Assembly: GCA_038049695.1 (NCBI GenBank)
Contig: CP142452.1
Span: 28,818,501-28,882,500 of the forward strand
Direction of reading: 5' to 3'
Source of the DNA: Cinnamomum chago
Lineage: Eukaryota > Streptophyta > Magnoliopsida > Laurales > Lauraceae
DNA length: 64,000 bases
Positions 9,930 through 19,748 of this stretch are shown piece by piece. The translations under genes were made by a program, and so were the position numbers. The notes below the pieces were generated by a model that saw only the letters and a list, made by a program, of their open reading frames with translations, made no database searches and was not told where the DNA came from. Position 1 is the stretch's first letter. Every line of letters begins with the position of its first letter.

Positions 9930-10165
9930 AAGTGCTAAAAATTGGCAACCTTCCCAAAAGAAAAGGAAACTTGAGATATTCTCTCCCAAAACAAAGATTC
10001 TTTGAGAAATTCTCTCCAAAAAGAAAAGGGAATGAGAGATATTCTCTCCCAAAGAAAAATATTTTGAGAGAATCTCTCCCAAAATCAAGGAAACTTGAGA
10101 AAATCTCTCAAAGTAAAGATATTTTTAGATATTCTCCACCCAAAGGAGATATCTTTAGATATTCT
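9930..10165 (-). repeat. GAGA/CTCTC hairpin tandem array upstream of the antisense TATA box
   Basis: About five to six degenerate units of ~40-50 bp carry TTGAGATATTCTCTCCCAAA and similar text. The best units form short stems, such as GAGAG-AAT-CTCTC near 10066-10078. The array lies 45-280 bp upstream of the antisense TATA box, the position expected for an enhancer of that gene. Confidence 0.7.
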
Positions 10166-10169
10166 TTAC

Positions 10170-10838
10170 AAAAATGACACCATATGAGATCTAAGCCATC
10201 TTTCAAAGCTTAAGGTCCCATGGGTTAGCCCATATGAGCCAGGTTTGACCACCTAGGCACTAAAAGTGGCTTTTAGTCCAAATTCCTCTTACCAAGAGCA
10301 TACAAAAAAATGGTTCCATGCCTCTTTTGAGTTGATTGGACCATACAAAAATTCCAAGACTCATGAGTTTCCAAAAATCCAAACCATCCCATCTCATGAA
10401 CCAAATTAAGCCAAAATCTTGAAATTGACATTCCACAAAAGCCCAAACCACTCCAATGGACCCAAAATTGTCCCAAAGAGTGAACCAAAAAAACCAAACC
10501 ATGGTCCCCTAACTCGCCACATACAGCCTGTGAGGTCACAAGACCAAAACCAAAAAATCAAATCCCGACCCCCTAACTTGCCACATACAGCCTGTTAGGT
10601 CACAAGGTCAAAATCAAAACCAAAAAACCAAAACCAAATCCAAATCAAAATGTCATTCTCAAAATCTTGCCTTGAAATGGTATGTGATCCCTCTCACTAC
10701 CATAAAATCCCCTGGAAGCTCAAAAGGCTATTCCATCAAAAAAAAAATGCTTAAAGACTCTTGGTCAAGTCAGAACCTCTTCTTCAAGATTCTCTTCGAG
10801 GCACATCGACTGCAAAAGCTATATCGTCGCTGTACCTC
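10170..10838. other. Tat 3' region between the antisense gene and the LTR
   Basis: No coding frame is supported here. A direct duplication of about 64 bp (GCCACATACAGCCTGTNAGGTCACAAG) occupies roughly 10506-10633. The rest is CA-rich, of the type AACCAAAACCAAA. Confidence 0.6.
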
Positions 10839-10849
10839 GAGGGGGCATT
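10839..10849 (+). promoter_or_regulatory. Polypurine tract of the Tat element
   Basis: GAGGGGGCATT lies immediately before TGTTGACACC, the expected place for the plus-strand primer in Ty3/Gypsy replication. It fixes the left edge of the 3' LTR at 10850. Confidence 0.75.
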
Positions 10850-11009
10850 TGTTGACACCAAAAATGTCACTTTGCCTCTTCATAGCAAAAGCTACATTGA
10901 GCCGCATCCTACCAAAAATAGGCAGGCGCCACTTCAAGCATCAGATCTTGTCAGAATCAAACAGAAACTGCAAGGTCATTCAAAACAACCAAAAGAGAGG
11001 TACACATGA

Positions 11010-11990
11010 AGTTTCGGGCCATTCCGACATCATTTGGCCTAGCTTCACTTCTCCAACAGCTAAGCAGCAGCCCCCGGAGGCGACAGTGTCGAAGACCCCA
11101 AATCTTCGATTAGAGCCTACGGATGATCTCAAAATACCTCCAAAAGGCTACATGTCAAGTTTCAAGTCAAACCGACACCGTTTGACCCTCCGTCAACTCT
11201 CGAGCAGCAAAATCAAGCCCTTAGATAGCGAGAACTACCGAGATCGTCACTCATCAAACAGAGCACATGGGCGGCTTCTACATACCTCCAAAGGGCTGCA
11301 CAACAAATTTAAGGTCAATCGGACATCATTTGACAAGAAGTCAAAGCTTGGCATTTCCCTCGCAGTGAAATAAAGGCGAGCATTTGCATGACTCCAAATG
11401 GCTACAAAACTCAAACGAAAGCCTATGGTTGGTCTTATCTACTAATGAGGGAGTCACACGTCAAATTTCAGGTCAATCGGACATCGTTTGACCAAAAATC
11501 AAAGCTCGGCATTTCCCTCGCAGTGAAATCAAAGTCAAGCGTTTGCATGACCCCAAACAGCTTCAAATCTCAAACTAAAGCTTATGGTTGGTCATATCTA
11601 CTGATGAGGGAGTCACACGTCAAATTTCAAGTCAATCGGACATCGTTTGACAGAAAGTCAAAGCTCGGCATTTCCCTCGCGGTGAAATAAAGGCAAGCGT
11701 TTGCATGACTCCAAATGGCTTCAAAACTCAAACAAAAGCCTATGGTTGGTCTTATCTACTGATGAGGGAGTCACACGTCAAATTTCAGGTCAATCGGACA
11801 TCATTTGACCAAAAGTCAAAGCTCGGCATTTCCCTCGTGGTGAAATCAAGTCAAGCATTTGCGGGCCCCCAAACGGCTTCAAAACCTGAACAAAAGCCTA
11901 TGGTTGGTCTCGTCTACTGCTCAAGAAGCTACACGTCGAATTTCAGGTCATTCCGACATCGTTTGACCTAGTTTCGACGCTTGACAAAAA
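11010..11990 (+). repeat. ~158-bp tandem array in U3
   Basis: The segment GGTCAATCGGACATCGTTTG starts at 11313, 11471, 11631, 11788 and, in a diverged form, 11946, giving spacings of 157-160 bp. Two older copies lie near 11017 and 11165. The units contain GGCATTTCCCTCGCAGTGAAAT. U3 repeats of this kind usually carry enhancer function. Confidence 0.88.
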
Positions 11991-12187
11991 ATCAGCAGTT
12001 CTCCACAGCAAAGTCTTCGGCTTTTTAGAAAATGGGAAACTTTGAGATCCGATTTGCACGGCTTCTCGTCAGGTTTTCTTGAGGGAAATCCAGCCAATAA
12101 ATGAGAGGAAGTTCCAAGAAAAATGCAGGAGAAAACAGAAGCGAAAACGGATGAAAAACGGCGAAGAAAAGGCGACCGAAAGACGGT

Positions 12188-12263
12188 CGACCATGGGGCA
12201 CAAACCCCATGGTCGCCGGCCCCATGGTCGCCGGCGACCATGGAGGTCCGGGCCGCCGGACCT
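12188..12263. repeat. Three consecutive GC-rich hairpins in U3
   Basis: Hairpin 1 pairs CGACCATGGGG (12188-12198) with CCCCATGGTCG (12205-12215). Hairpin 2 is a perfect 22-bp palindrome (12222-12243) with half-site CCATGGTCGCC. Hairpin 3 pairs AGGTCCGG (12244-12251) with CCGGACCT (12256-12263). All three are exact in their stems. Confidence 0.9.
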
Positions 12264-12947
12264 CGCCCAAAAACCCTGTTTTTCAGGTACTTTTCGCGTT
12301 TCAAGTTGATTGGGCCCTGTGATTTTTCCAAAATCTGATTTTTTGTGCATGATATCCGTCGATCTTCATCAACATCACGGATCCATCACTGGAATCATTA
12401 GATCATCATCGGACGCCTCAAGATCGTCAAACGGCTGACCAAGAAAGCACACTTTCTGCCCGCCCGATCGCGAAATCGACTGGACAGATGTTGCTGGCCC
12501 GCTGACATCAACCAATGTTTGAAATTGGATCACCATCCGACATCAAATAGCATGTGGGTCCATTGGTGATCATCGCAAGAAGAATCCCAAAGGACGCGGC
12601 ACGGCCCGCGACTCTTCAAGCGCCCGGGCAATCAATTAATGAAGTTAAATGACCCGTTTATGGCAAGTTAATGTGGTCATTAACCCATTATCTTGGACGT
12701 CCCAATCAGAAGCCTCCGTTTAGGAGTTACAAGTCCAAGCAATCATGGCATTCAAGCCATGAAACTCCTAACATAATGGAGATTAAAGGCAACTAAATGC
12801 CCATGACTCTCCTTTGGCCAATGAAATCCAAGGGTCAGGAGTTACAAAACAAAAAGCAATTAAACCTGTAACTCCTCCCATAACTTGGCTTTATTGCCAT
12901 AATTGCCATAAATGACCATAAACCACTCCTAAAGGCCACCAAAAGCC

Positions 12948-12955
12948 TATAAATA
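12948..12955 (+). promoter_or_regulatory. LTR TATA box (TATAAATA)
   Basis: CCTATAAATAGGAGTCCCC fits a plant core promoter. Transcription of the element would start about 30 bp downstream, near 12980, which separates U3 from R. Confidence 0.75.
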
Positions 12956-13156
12956 GGAGTCCCCTCCAAGCATTCCAGGCATCAGAATCATCAGAAGGAT
13001 CAGAAGCATCAGAAGCATCGAAATCATCAGCAATTCCTGCTCTAGAGATCCAGAGAAATCGCCAGAAAATCATTCAAAAATCCTCGGAGAAATCTCTACA
13101 ACTCTGCTCCTTCAAGAAAACTCTACTGCAACAAGCACAACAAGGTGATCAAAGTT

Positions 13157-13185
13157 CCTTGGGGGGGCCACCCCCCCCCCCAAGG
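13157..13185. repeat. C/G hairpin in the LTR leader
   Basis: CCTTGGGGGGG (13157-13167) pairs with CCCCCCCAAGG (13175-13185). It lies about 200 bp after the TATA box and so would be in the transcript leader. Confidence 0.85.
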
Positions 13186-13510
13186 CCACCTCTCCTTCTA
13201 TCCAACATGGCTAGATGCGGTTTTTCAGCCCGTCTACTCAGTTTTTTACCGGATATAGGACCTTACCTTGGTCCTTATCCTCTAAAAATCTAAGGTTGGA
13301 GCCAAGCCAAGAAATCAAGCATCAAAGTTCTCATCTGAAGGACGATGGCGGAGTCCATACATGACTCGCGACCGTCGATCTGAACGGGTCCCCCACAATC
13401 GCATGAGAAGTTAGATTCCATTTCTTTCTTTTCTATTGTATTGTATTTTTTCTTAAAGAGACACAAAATTCGCATTTCTTGTCTTTTCATTATTAATGAG
13501 ATTTGTAAAC

Positions 13511-13615
13511 CGCCTTTCACGGCAAAATCGCCTTTCACGGCACCAAAATCGCCTTTTACGGCAAACAAAGAAAATCGCCTTTCACGGCAAACAAAGAAAA
13601 TCGCCTCTCACGGCA
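13511..13615 (+). repeat. Five copies of TCGCCTTTCACGGCA in U5
   Basis: Cores of 14-15 bp with GCC/GGC arms around TTTCAC are spaced by CAAACAAAGAAAA-type linkers. The pattern is close to array B at 7312-7992, with the two arms exchanged. Confidence 0.85.
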
Positions 13616-13861
13616 TTCAAAACAAACTTGTCTCTTTTCTTTAAAATATGTGTGCAATGGAAAGTTAGGAAAAAGTTTGATTTCCTTTCTACTTGTGAAG
13701 GTGAATCTCCGGATCACTACTCTAAATTCCAAGTAGAAAAGAAAATCTGGCATACCCACAAAAATGTTGATACCCGCCTTTCTTTCTTCCCTCTCCCTCC
13801 TTCCGGACCCCGACAGACCCGGGCGGATGGCAGCGGAGGAGGAACGGAGGGGCGCGGTCCA

Positions 13862-14273
13862 TCATATATGTATCCTCATACCCCACTAATGGTAGGGCAT
13901 CTTCAGCTAAATGATCACAAATTTCCTCTTGATCATCGTCCTCCGATTCCTGCGATTTTGATACAAATACATCAACTGTCCCCAATCCCATTGAAGAAGC
14001 CAGCATGGACAAGCTCATTAGATTTGAATCGCTGTCCAGCAAGCACTTTGGGTGGCCAGGCAACGCATAAGTAAAACAAACCATGTTCATTGTAAGATTT
14101 CTCCACTTGCTACAAACTTGACGCATCAAACCATCATAGCTCATACCCCGACTCAAATGAATAACAGCCGTAAGCATGCCATACTTACAGAGAAGCAATA
14201 ACGGCTGTGACATCTGTAAAACAACAAGATTCAATGGATATAAATGGCCAGTATCATTGCCCAAATTGTACAT
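13862..14273 (-). pseudogene. MULE (MuDR-like) transposase, N-terminal fragment
   Basis: On the minus strand the translation contains LLLLCKYGM, then YDGLMRQVCSKWR, FTYALPGHPKCLLDSDSNL and SMLASSMGLGTVDVFV. These match the order of conserved motifs at the N terminus of plant Mutator-like transposases, a PB1-like region before the catalytic core. An acidic linker (SEDDDQEE) follows, and the frame then meets the retrotransposon LTR. The MURA catalytic domain, zinc knuckle and SWIM domain are missing. The Tat element appears to have cut the gene about 130 codons in, leaving only the promoter-side end of the transposon (13862-15590). Confidence 0.8.
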
Positions 14274-14530
14274 GACTCAGATAAATGTTGGCTCTAAACT
14301 CAGATAAATTGTACATAACTCAGATAAATTGTACATGACTCAGATAAATTGAACATAACTCAGATAAATTTTGGCTCTGAACTCAGATAAATTGTACATA
14401 ACTCAGATAAATTCTGGCTCTCAACTCAGATAAATTGTACATAACTCAGATAAATTCTGGCTCTCAACTCAGATAAATTGTACATAGCTCAGATAAATTC
14501 AATACAGAAATCAGATATTGTGTATAGAAC
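14274..14530 (+). repeat. Tandem AACTCAGATAAATT repeats
   Basis: About twelve copies of CTCAGATAAATT are separated by TGTACATAA or CTGGCTCT spacers and lie directly upstream of the MULE transposase fragment. The same motif recurs at 20125-20225. Confidence 0.88.
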
Positions 14531-15560
14531 TCAGATAAAATTACAAAAACTACGATTTGTCTGATTAACAGTCAGATAAATTTCATGCGAAAAGTCAAAT
14601 ATCTTAGATTGCATTGCTTCTTCCACAATGCATCTCTGAAATAAGACTGGTAAATAAGTCAGGCTCTAGCTAATCTAAATGCATAACCATCAAATCAATT
14701 CTACATCAACTGAGCTGATACAAATTGAATACTTCATCACCAACAAAACTAAAGAAACCTAACTATGAAAACTCGAAAAGAAAAATGAAAAACTTCACGT
14801 CCATATAAAAGATAGAACTGCTACACAAAAGTTAGATCTGAAAACAACTTCACGTCCATATAAAAGATAGAACTGCTACACAAAAGGTGGATCTGAAAAC
14901 AACTTCACGTCCATATAAAAGATAGAACTGCTACACAAAAGTTAGATCTGAAATCTTCTATACAGTAAATCAAACTACACAGCTAAAAACCAATAAGAAT
15001 ACAACTGAGCATGCGCATCAGATATATATATCTACACATTCAAATAACAAAAACTGCATAATCTCTTATGTAAACAGAAAAAATCGCTTACCTCAAAAAA
15101 GATGAATCCCTTCCCAACGTTTGGATCTGGTTTCTGCTTCCAAGCCAATTAACTGTTTCCCAGCCAATCAATATACGAGACTATAATCCAATTACAGTAG
15201 AACTCCTACCAAAAGTTTGATCTGCAATCTGCTTCGCAATCAATGAATCTCTCTCTCGTTAGGTTTCTACATTCAGATTCAATATCATAAGCGATTGCAG
15301 GTTTAGATTCAAAAAATGAGATCTGCACTGGAAGACAGGGGCATATCAGTAATAACTTCCCCACTTATGCACTTAAATCGTGGCTAAATAATCGTGACAC
15401 GTTGGGGACCACTCCACTGCATGCTGCGACGATTACAGGGGTAAATTAGTCTTAAAAATTGAAACCATGTGGATAGAGGGACCTTAGGCTGCAAACATCC
15501 TAACTGCTTGGACCAGAGCCTTTAAAAAGAATCCGCCTGGACTGGAGGCTGGAAACATTC
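14531..15560. other. Non-coding 5' region of the MULE, with a 55-bp triplication
   Basis: Three copies of AACTTCACGTCCATATAAAA-type units start at 14791, 14846 and 14901, giving a period of 55 bp. The rest is likely MULE leader and subterminal sequence. I see no coding frame. Confidence 0.7.
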
Positions 15561-15597
15561 CATTCGAGGGACCTTTCGCTAATTAATCCTTAAAATT

Positions 15598-15690
15598 AAA
15601 AGGTATGGGTCTATCTGCAAATACTAAAACTATAGATGCCTATTTACAAATCCTACAAACCTTAGAGGGGTATATGCAAAAAGATCATAA
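15598..15690 (-). repeat. Copy 1 of a ~90-bp ATTTGTAAATAGGC repeat family
   Basis: On the minus strand it contains GGATTTGTAAATAGGC, then TTTTAGTATTTGCAGATAGACCC. The same order occurs at 29487-29585 (plus) and 40092-40185 (minus). Origin unknown. Confidence 0.7.
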
Positions 15691-15923
15691 ATGAATGACT
15701 TTTCACTGTATAGGATATCCTCAAATTTTACCCCTATGGGAGTTTTTTTTTTTTTTTTGAAGAGTAAGTTCGTTCTTCTTTTCTTCTAAAAGAATTATAT
15801 ACAAAAGAATGGAAGTCTAAAAAACAGCAATGGCATTAGAAACTCCCAATGGGGCATACCCCATTAATACAAGAAAAAGAAATAAATCAGCTCACATTGC
15901 CCACTACCCGGGCCTCAAACAAA

Positions 15924-16685
15924 TCAACTGCTCCATAACATTACTATTTCAACATTGGAGATATGAGATGGAATCAATCTGTCTCTACTCAACTTCTTGC
16001 TAAACCGAACCGTTGCAAGTTGAAGGCCCACATAGGTAACATGATACTTCTGAAGTACAGCAGCTATACTCCTTACTTGAAAACGCACAGTCCATGGAGA
16101 TTTATGAGGAAACCGTGACAATTGAGCTAATGAAGGTTCCATTTCAAGTAAAATGCATGACAAATGAGCTGGAATGAGAGTCACTAGATGAAGAAGTCCC
16201 TTATATAGATCCATAGCTGGTTGCACCGCCCCTACAAGTGGCTGGTCACTATCTTCCCATATGATACCAATACTCGTATGAGGAGTAGTGTATAGAGAGA
16301 GTCTCCAGCCGTGATAAGCAATAGGAATGAGATGTGCAAGTGTGGAAGAAGAGGGAGGAAGGTTCCAATGCCATGAAACACTATCCGGAAGAGATATGCC
16401 AAGGTACAACAGCCTACTTTGAAGAGTCTGAATGATACAATGAAGTACTGCAGAAGCTGGTTGGAATTGATCTCTGAAGATGCGCCTATTTCTTTCAGCC
16501 CATATGTGCCAAACATAAGCACAAAAAATTAATTTAGCCACTGTTTGGAGCCCTTTATGATGCTGATCAACACGTAATAGGATTGAGTCCAACAACTCTA
16601 AAGGTGAATCACATGAAATATAATTCAAGTTTAGAGTAGCTAGTAATGAAGTCCAAATTGTTTGAGAATAGGAACACTGAAGCAT
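15924..16685 (-). pseudogene. LINE C-terminal region, RNase H-like tail
   Basis: It continues from zf-RVT with YVWHIWAERNRRIFRDQ, a common plant LINE segment. A divergent tail follows (SIGIIWEDSDQPLVGAVQ ... GLQLATVRF) in the place where an RNase H domain is usual. The acidic catalytic set is not obvious, so I call it only RNase H-like. The stop at 15924 lies about 165 nt before the poly(A) tail. Confidence 0.65.
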
Positions 16686-16703
16686 AAGATGCCACCCAGA
16701 TTC

Positions 16704-17285
16704 CTAGGTACAATCACAAAACATACAGCAAGAGTCACAATCCACATTTCTTTGGAGCAGAAAATCCTTTGTCTTCAACTTTCCTCTGAAAAACATCCAT
16801 GCACAGATGGAGTGTTTTTTAATACAGCCCGAAAACCATATTAAGGGAGGCCAACGTAAATTATGATCATGGCTGAAAGTTAGCATCCTGTAGGCAGATT
16901 TGAAAGTAAAGGAACCGTCCTCTTCCAATGTCCATACAAGCTCATCATCAAAATCATAACAAGGTCGGACTTCTAATGGAATCTCATGAAAAACATCCAT
17001 AAGAGCATTAGATGTAGGAGGTGGAAACAACCACTCATGATCAACAATAAAAGAATGCCACCTGATGTCACACCCAAAACCAAGATCATAAATTGCTCTT
17101 GCACCATATCTATCTTTTAACCTTCCTCCATTTAACCATGGATCAATCCAGAATTTAATCAGATGCCCATTCCCAACAAGGAGTTTTATGTGGGGAAGCA
17201 TTAGCATTCGAAGGCCAAGAATTCCTTTCCATCCTGACGAGGCATGTTTTGGCACGGGCACATCCCATATAGAAACACTGTTCAA
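16704..17285 (-). pseudogene. LINE zf-RVT zinc-binding region
   Basis: The frame reads LLVGNGHLIKFWIDPWLNG, then FTFKSAYRML, IWFSGCIKKHSICAWMFFRGKL and CDSCCMFC. This is the conserved segment after RT in plant L1 elements, with Cys residues at its end. It is separated from RT by about 400 nt of broken frame and from the downstream piece by a stop at about 16704. Confidence 0.82.
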
Positions 17286-17689
17286 ATAGCATTAATCCAT
17301 AGATTCCAACAAGTGAGCTTGTTTTGGAGCACATTCCACAATTGTCTCATCAAAGCCGCCCTAACAGTCCCTGCAAAGGATCGGATACCCAAACCTCCAG
17401 AAGAGATAGGCTGACAAATAGAGTCCCAAGCAATAGGATGAAGATAATGAGATGACCAATTGTTCCAAAAGAAATCTCTGACCTGTCTATCAATGGCATT
17501 AAGTATAGTTGTAGGGAGAAGAAAGACTGCAGCCCAATAGAGATGAATTGTAGATAAAGTAGATCAAATTAGTTCCACTTGGCCTGCATATGATAAAGCC
17601 TTAGATTTCCACCCAGCCAAACGCTTTTGAATTTTGCCAAGAAGAGCTTGACAATCAGTAAAAGTCAGTCTCTTTGAAGATAATGGAAC

Positions 17690-19220
17690 ACCCAGCTATT
17701 TAACAGGAAATCTGCCTCTTTGAACAATAAGAATATCAGAAATAATGTGCTGAATCGGAATAGAGCAATTAGCAAAATAGACTGCACTTTTCCCCCAATT
17801 AACTCCCAAACCTGAAAATTGCTTAAACTTTTCCAGGAAGTGTCTTAGGTTAACAGCAACAACATCAGTAGCTTTGCAGAAAACAAATAAATCATCAGCA
17901 AACATAAGATGAGAGATAGCCACTTGACCCTTTTGAAAAGGAGTCGGGATCAGATTTGATGAGGCATAGTGAGACATCAAAGTAGAGGAAAATTCCATCA
18001 CAATGGCAAAAAGGAACGGAGATAATGGACAACCCTACCGTAATCCTCTTGTACCTTTAAGGTAACCTTCAGAACTGCCATTCACCAAAACTGATTAATG
18101 AACATCAGTAACACATGCCATGATGAGGTTAATGAAGTGAGCTGGAAAGCACAAGCATTTGAGTGCTGCCTCAAGGAAGTTCAATCGAACACTATCATAA
18201 GCTTTAGCAAGATCAATTTTGATACACATACGAGAAGGCCCACTCGATAAATGAAAGTTATGAATCAAATCTTGTGCCAGAAGGATATCATCAGCAATGC
18301 TTCTCCCAGGAATGAAAGCTGATTGCATTGGGCTCAAAAGTTTTCCAATAATCGGCTTTAGTCGATGCACCAGGAGACGACTAATTATTTTATAAAGCTC
18401 ATTTGTCAAGGATATGGGCTTGAACTGATCCGGGGAATTAGTATTCTCCCTCTTTGGAACAAGCACTATAAAAGTGGATTTTACCTGATTAAGCAGCTTG
18501 CCATGCTTAAAAAAAATCAGTAATGGCTTCACAAACATCATTCCCAATGATTGGCCAAAAATCTTTGAAAAATGAGCATTAAAGCCATCTGGCCCAGGAG
18601 CCTTGTTTGGATTTGCAGCTTTTATTATCTCCTCAATTTCTGATATTTGCACTGGCAAAGTGAGGCTCACAGCATCCTCCTTAGAAATATAAGCATATGG
18701 AGGAAGATAAGAAAGATCTGGCTGTTGCAAATCAATAGACGGCCCAAGAAGACCAGAAAAATAAGAAACAAAAGCCGCTGCAATACCTTGATGATCAGAA
18801 AGAGTGGTACCTTCCAAGTCAATTATTTGAGAGATGAATGAGTGAGCATGTCTCATTCGCATCAACCGATAAAAATATTTAGAGTTCCCATCACTGAGAT
18901 TCACAACAAGATCCCCGAGAGCGCTGCTTGTACATGCTTTCCTCTACTCGACATAAAGAATCAAGACGTAATCTGGCCAATCGTTCTTGAGCCTGAAAGG
19001 ATAAATTATTTGGATCCCGAGTCATGTTCTTTTGAATTTCATCTAGTAAAGTCCTGGCATCTTGAAGTTTTGTAGATATCGGAATTTGACTCTTTTTCCA
19101 TGCAATAATTCTCTCTTTAACTCTTTTCAGCTTTTTAACCACCCTAAACAAGGGTGTACCATTAACCTCTTCTGCCCAAGCTTGTTGGATAACTGTGCTG
19201 AAGATAACATCAGAAGGTAT
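17690..19220 (-). pseudogene. LINE reverse transcriptase (stops and frameshifts)
   Basis: The N-terminal part holds FRVVKKLKRVKERIIAWKK. RT motifs follow in order: ANPNKAPGPDGFNAHF, FKPISLTNELYKIISRLL, QSAFIPGRSIADDILLAQ, IDLAKAYDSVRLNFLE and the catalytic FADD in HLMFADDLFVF. A frame change lies near 18904. A TAA near 18094 replaces a codon in VTDVH-SVLVNG, and a TAG at 18035-18037 replaces the Gln of the usual GLRQGCPLSP motif. These are L1-clade motifs of plants. The gene is dead but still easy to read. Confidence 0.88.
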
Positions 19221-19739
19221 TTATTTTGAGTGGCTTGAATTTTCAATATGTTAGCCCCTTATAGATTCCATTTCTTTAAATAAAGAGTTTCTCCCAATCA
19301 ACACCTCAATGGATCCAAATTCTATTCTTTATGCCTTATTTCAATCAAGATCAGTCACAGCCCTATCAATAGAACTTTCTAATTAAAAGAGTAACTCATC
19401 AATTGAACACCCTATTACAAATCTGAGTTCCCCAAGATGAACACCTTCATCATTTATGACATGTCCCAGAATTTTATTCCACTAAGAGTTGGACTCATTG
19501 TAAGATTGGTCATATGAGGAATTATGTAGCTAATCGTGTATAAGATTGTATTAGTCGTGTTATTCTTCATATGACTAGTGTGAGAGGCCCGTGCCCAACA
19601 TGAGCCAAAAAGAAATATTATATTAAAAAAAGATTTATAGAGGAAGCAAGATGAGGGAAGGAGTAAAAGAAAAATAAAAGAATTGGACTGATTAGGTGGG
19701 CCCATAATGGTATAGTGCTGACCTAGTGGTCAAAAATAA
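19221..19739. other. Intergenic sequence between LINE and MULE
   Basis: No gene is seen. The opening GTATTTATTTTGAGTGGCTT resembles GCATTCATTTTGAGTGGCTC near 29100, which suggests a shared old repeat. Confidence 0.5.
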
Positions 19740-19748
19740 AAAAAAATG

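Larger units (their letters stand above)
1..13861 (+). mobile_element. Tat-lineage Ty3/Gypsy LTR retrotransposon, 5' part outside window
   Basis: The order is protease, reverse transcriptase, RNase H, a second archaeal-type RNase H, integrase, a long 3' region and a ~3 kb 3' LTR. Two RNase H domains and a multi-kilobase region between pol and the 3' LTR mark the plant Tat lineage (the Ogre/Retand/Grande/RIRE2 group). The capsid part of gag, the primer binding site and the 5' LTR lie upstream of position 1. The right edge is uncertain because TSDs cannot be compared. Candidate ends are the CCCACA near 13760 and the CA at 13860-13861, where MULE-like sequence resumes. The 3' region carries two tandem arrays and a spliced antisense gene. 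Two frameshifts and two stop codons upstream of the main pol frame make this copy probably unable to move by itself. Confidence 0.93.
10850..13861 (+). repeat. 3' LTR of the Tat element (right end uncertain)
   Basis: It starts with TGTTGACACC directly after the polypurine tract. U3 covers about 10850-12975 and contains a ~158-bp tandem array, a cluster of three strong hairpins and a TATA box at 12948. The R/U5 part contains a C/G hairpin and five copies of TCGCCTTTCACGGCA. The end is either near 13760 (CCCACA) or at 13861 (CA followed by MULE-like sequence). No second LTR is in the window, so this boundary rests on inference. Confidence 0.75.
13862..15590 (-). mobile_element. Truncated autonomous-type MULE
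   Basis: The right end reads CCCTCGAATGG inward from the terminal AGGATTAATTAGCGAAAGG (reverse strand, ending at 15590), nearly the same as the TIR of the MULE at 19749-21910. It carries the transposase N-terminal fragment and AACTCAGATAAATT repeats that also occur in the second MULE. The other end was lost to, or lies beyond, the Tat insertion. Confidence 0.7.
15741..19220 (-). mobile_element. L1-type LINE, 5'-truncated, with poly(A) tail
   Basis: A run of about 19 T at 15741-15759 on the plus strand is the poly(A) tail of a minus-strand element. Going 5' to 3' on the minus strand come an RT N-terminal region, RT, the zf-RVT zinc region and an RNase H-like tail. The endonuclease ORF and ORF1 are absent, so the copy is truncated at about 19220. 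I could not find matching TSDs. Confidence 0.88.

Noticed and set aside
15741-15759. T run as a terminator or simple microsatellite
   Set aside because: It is the poly(A) tail of the minus-strand LINE, directly after its 3' end.
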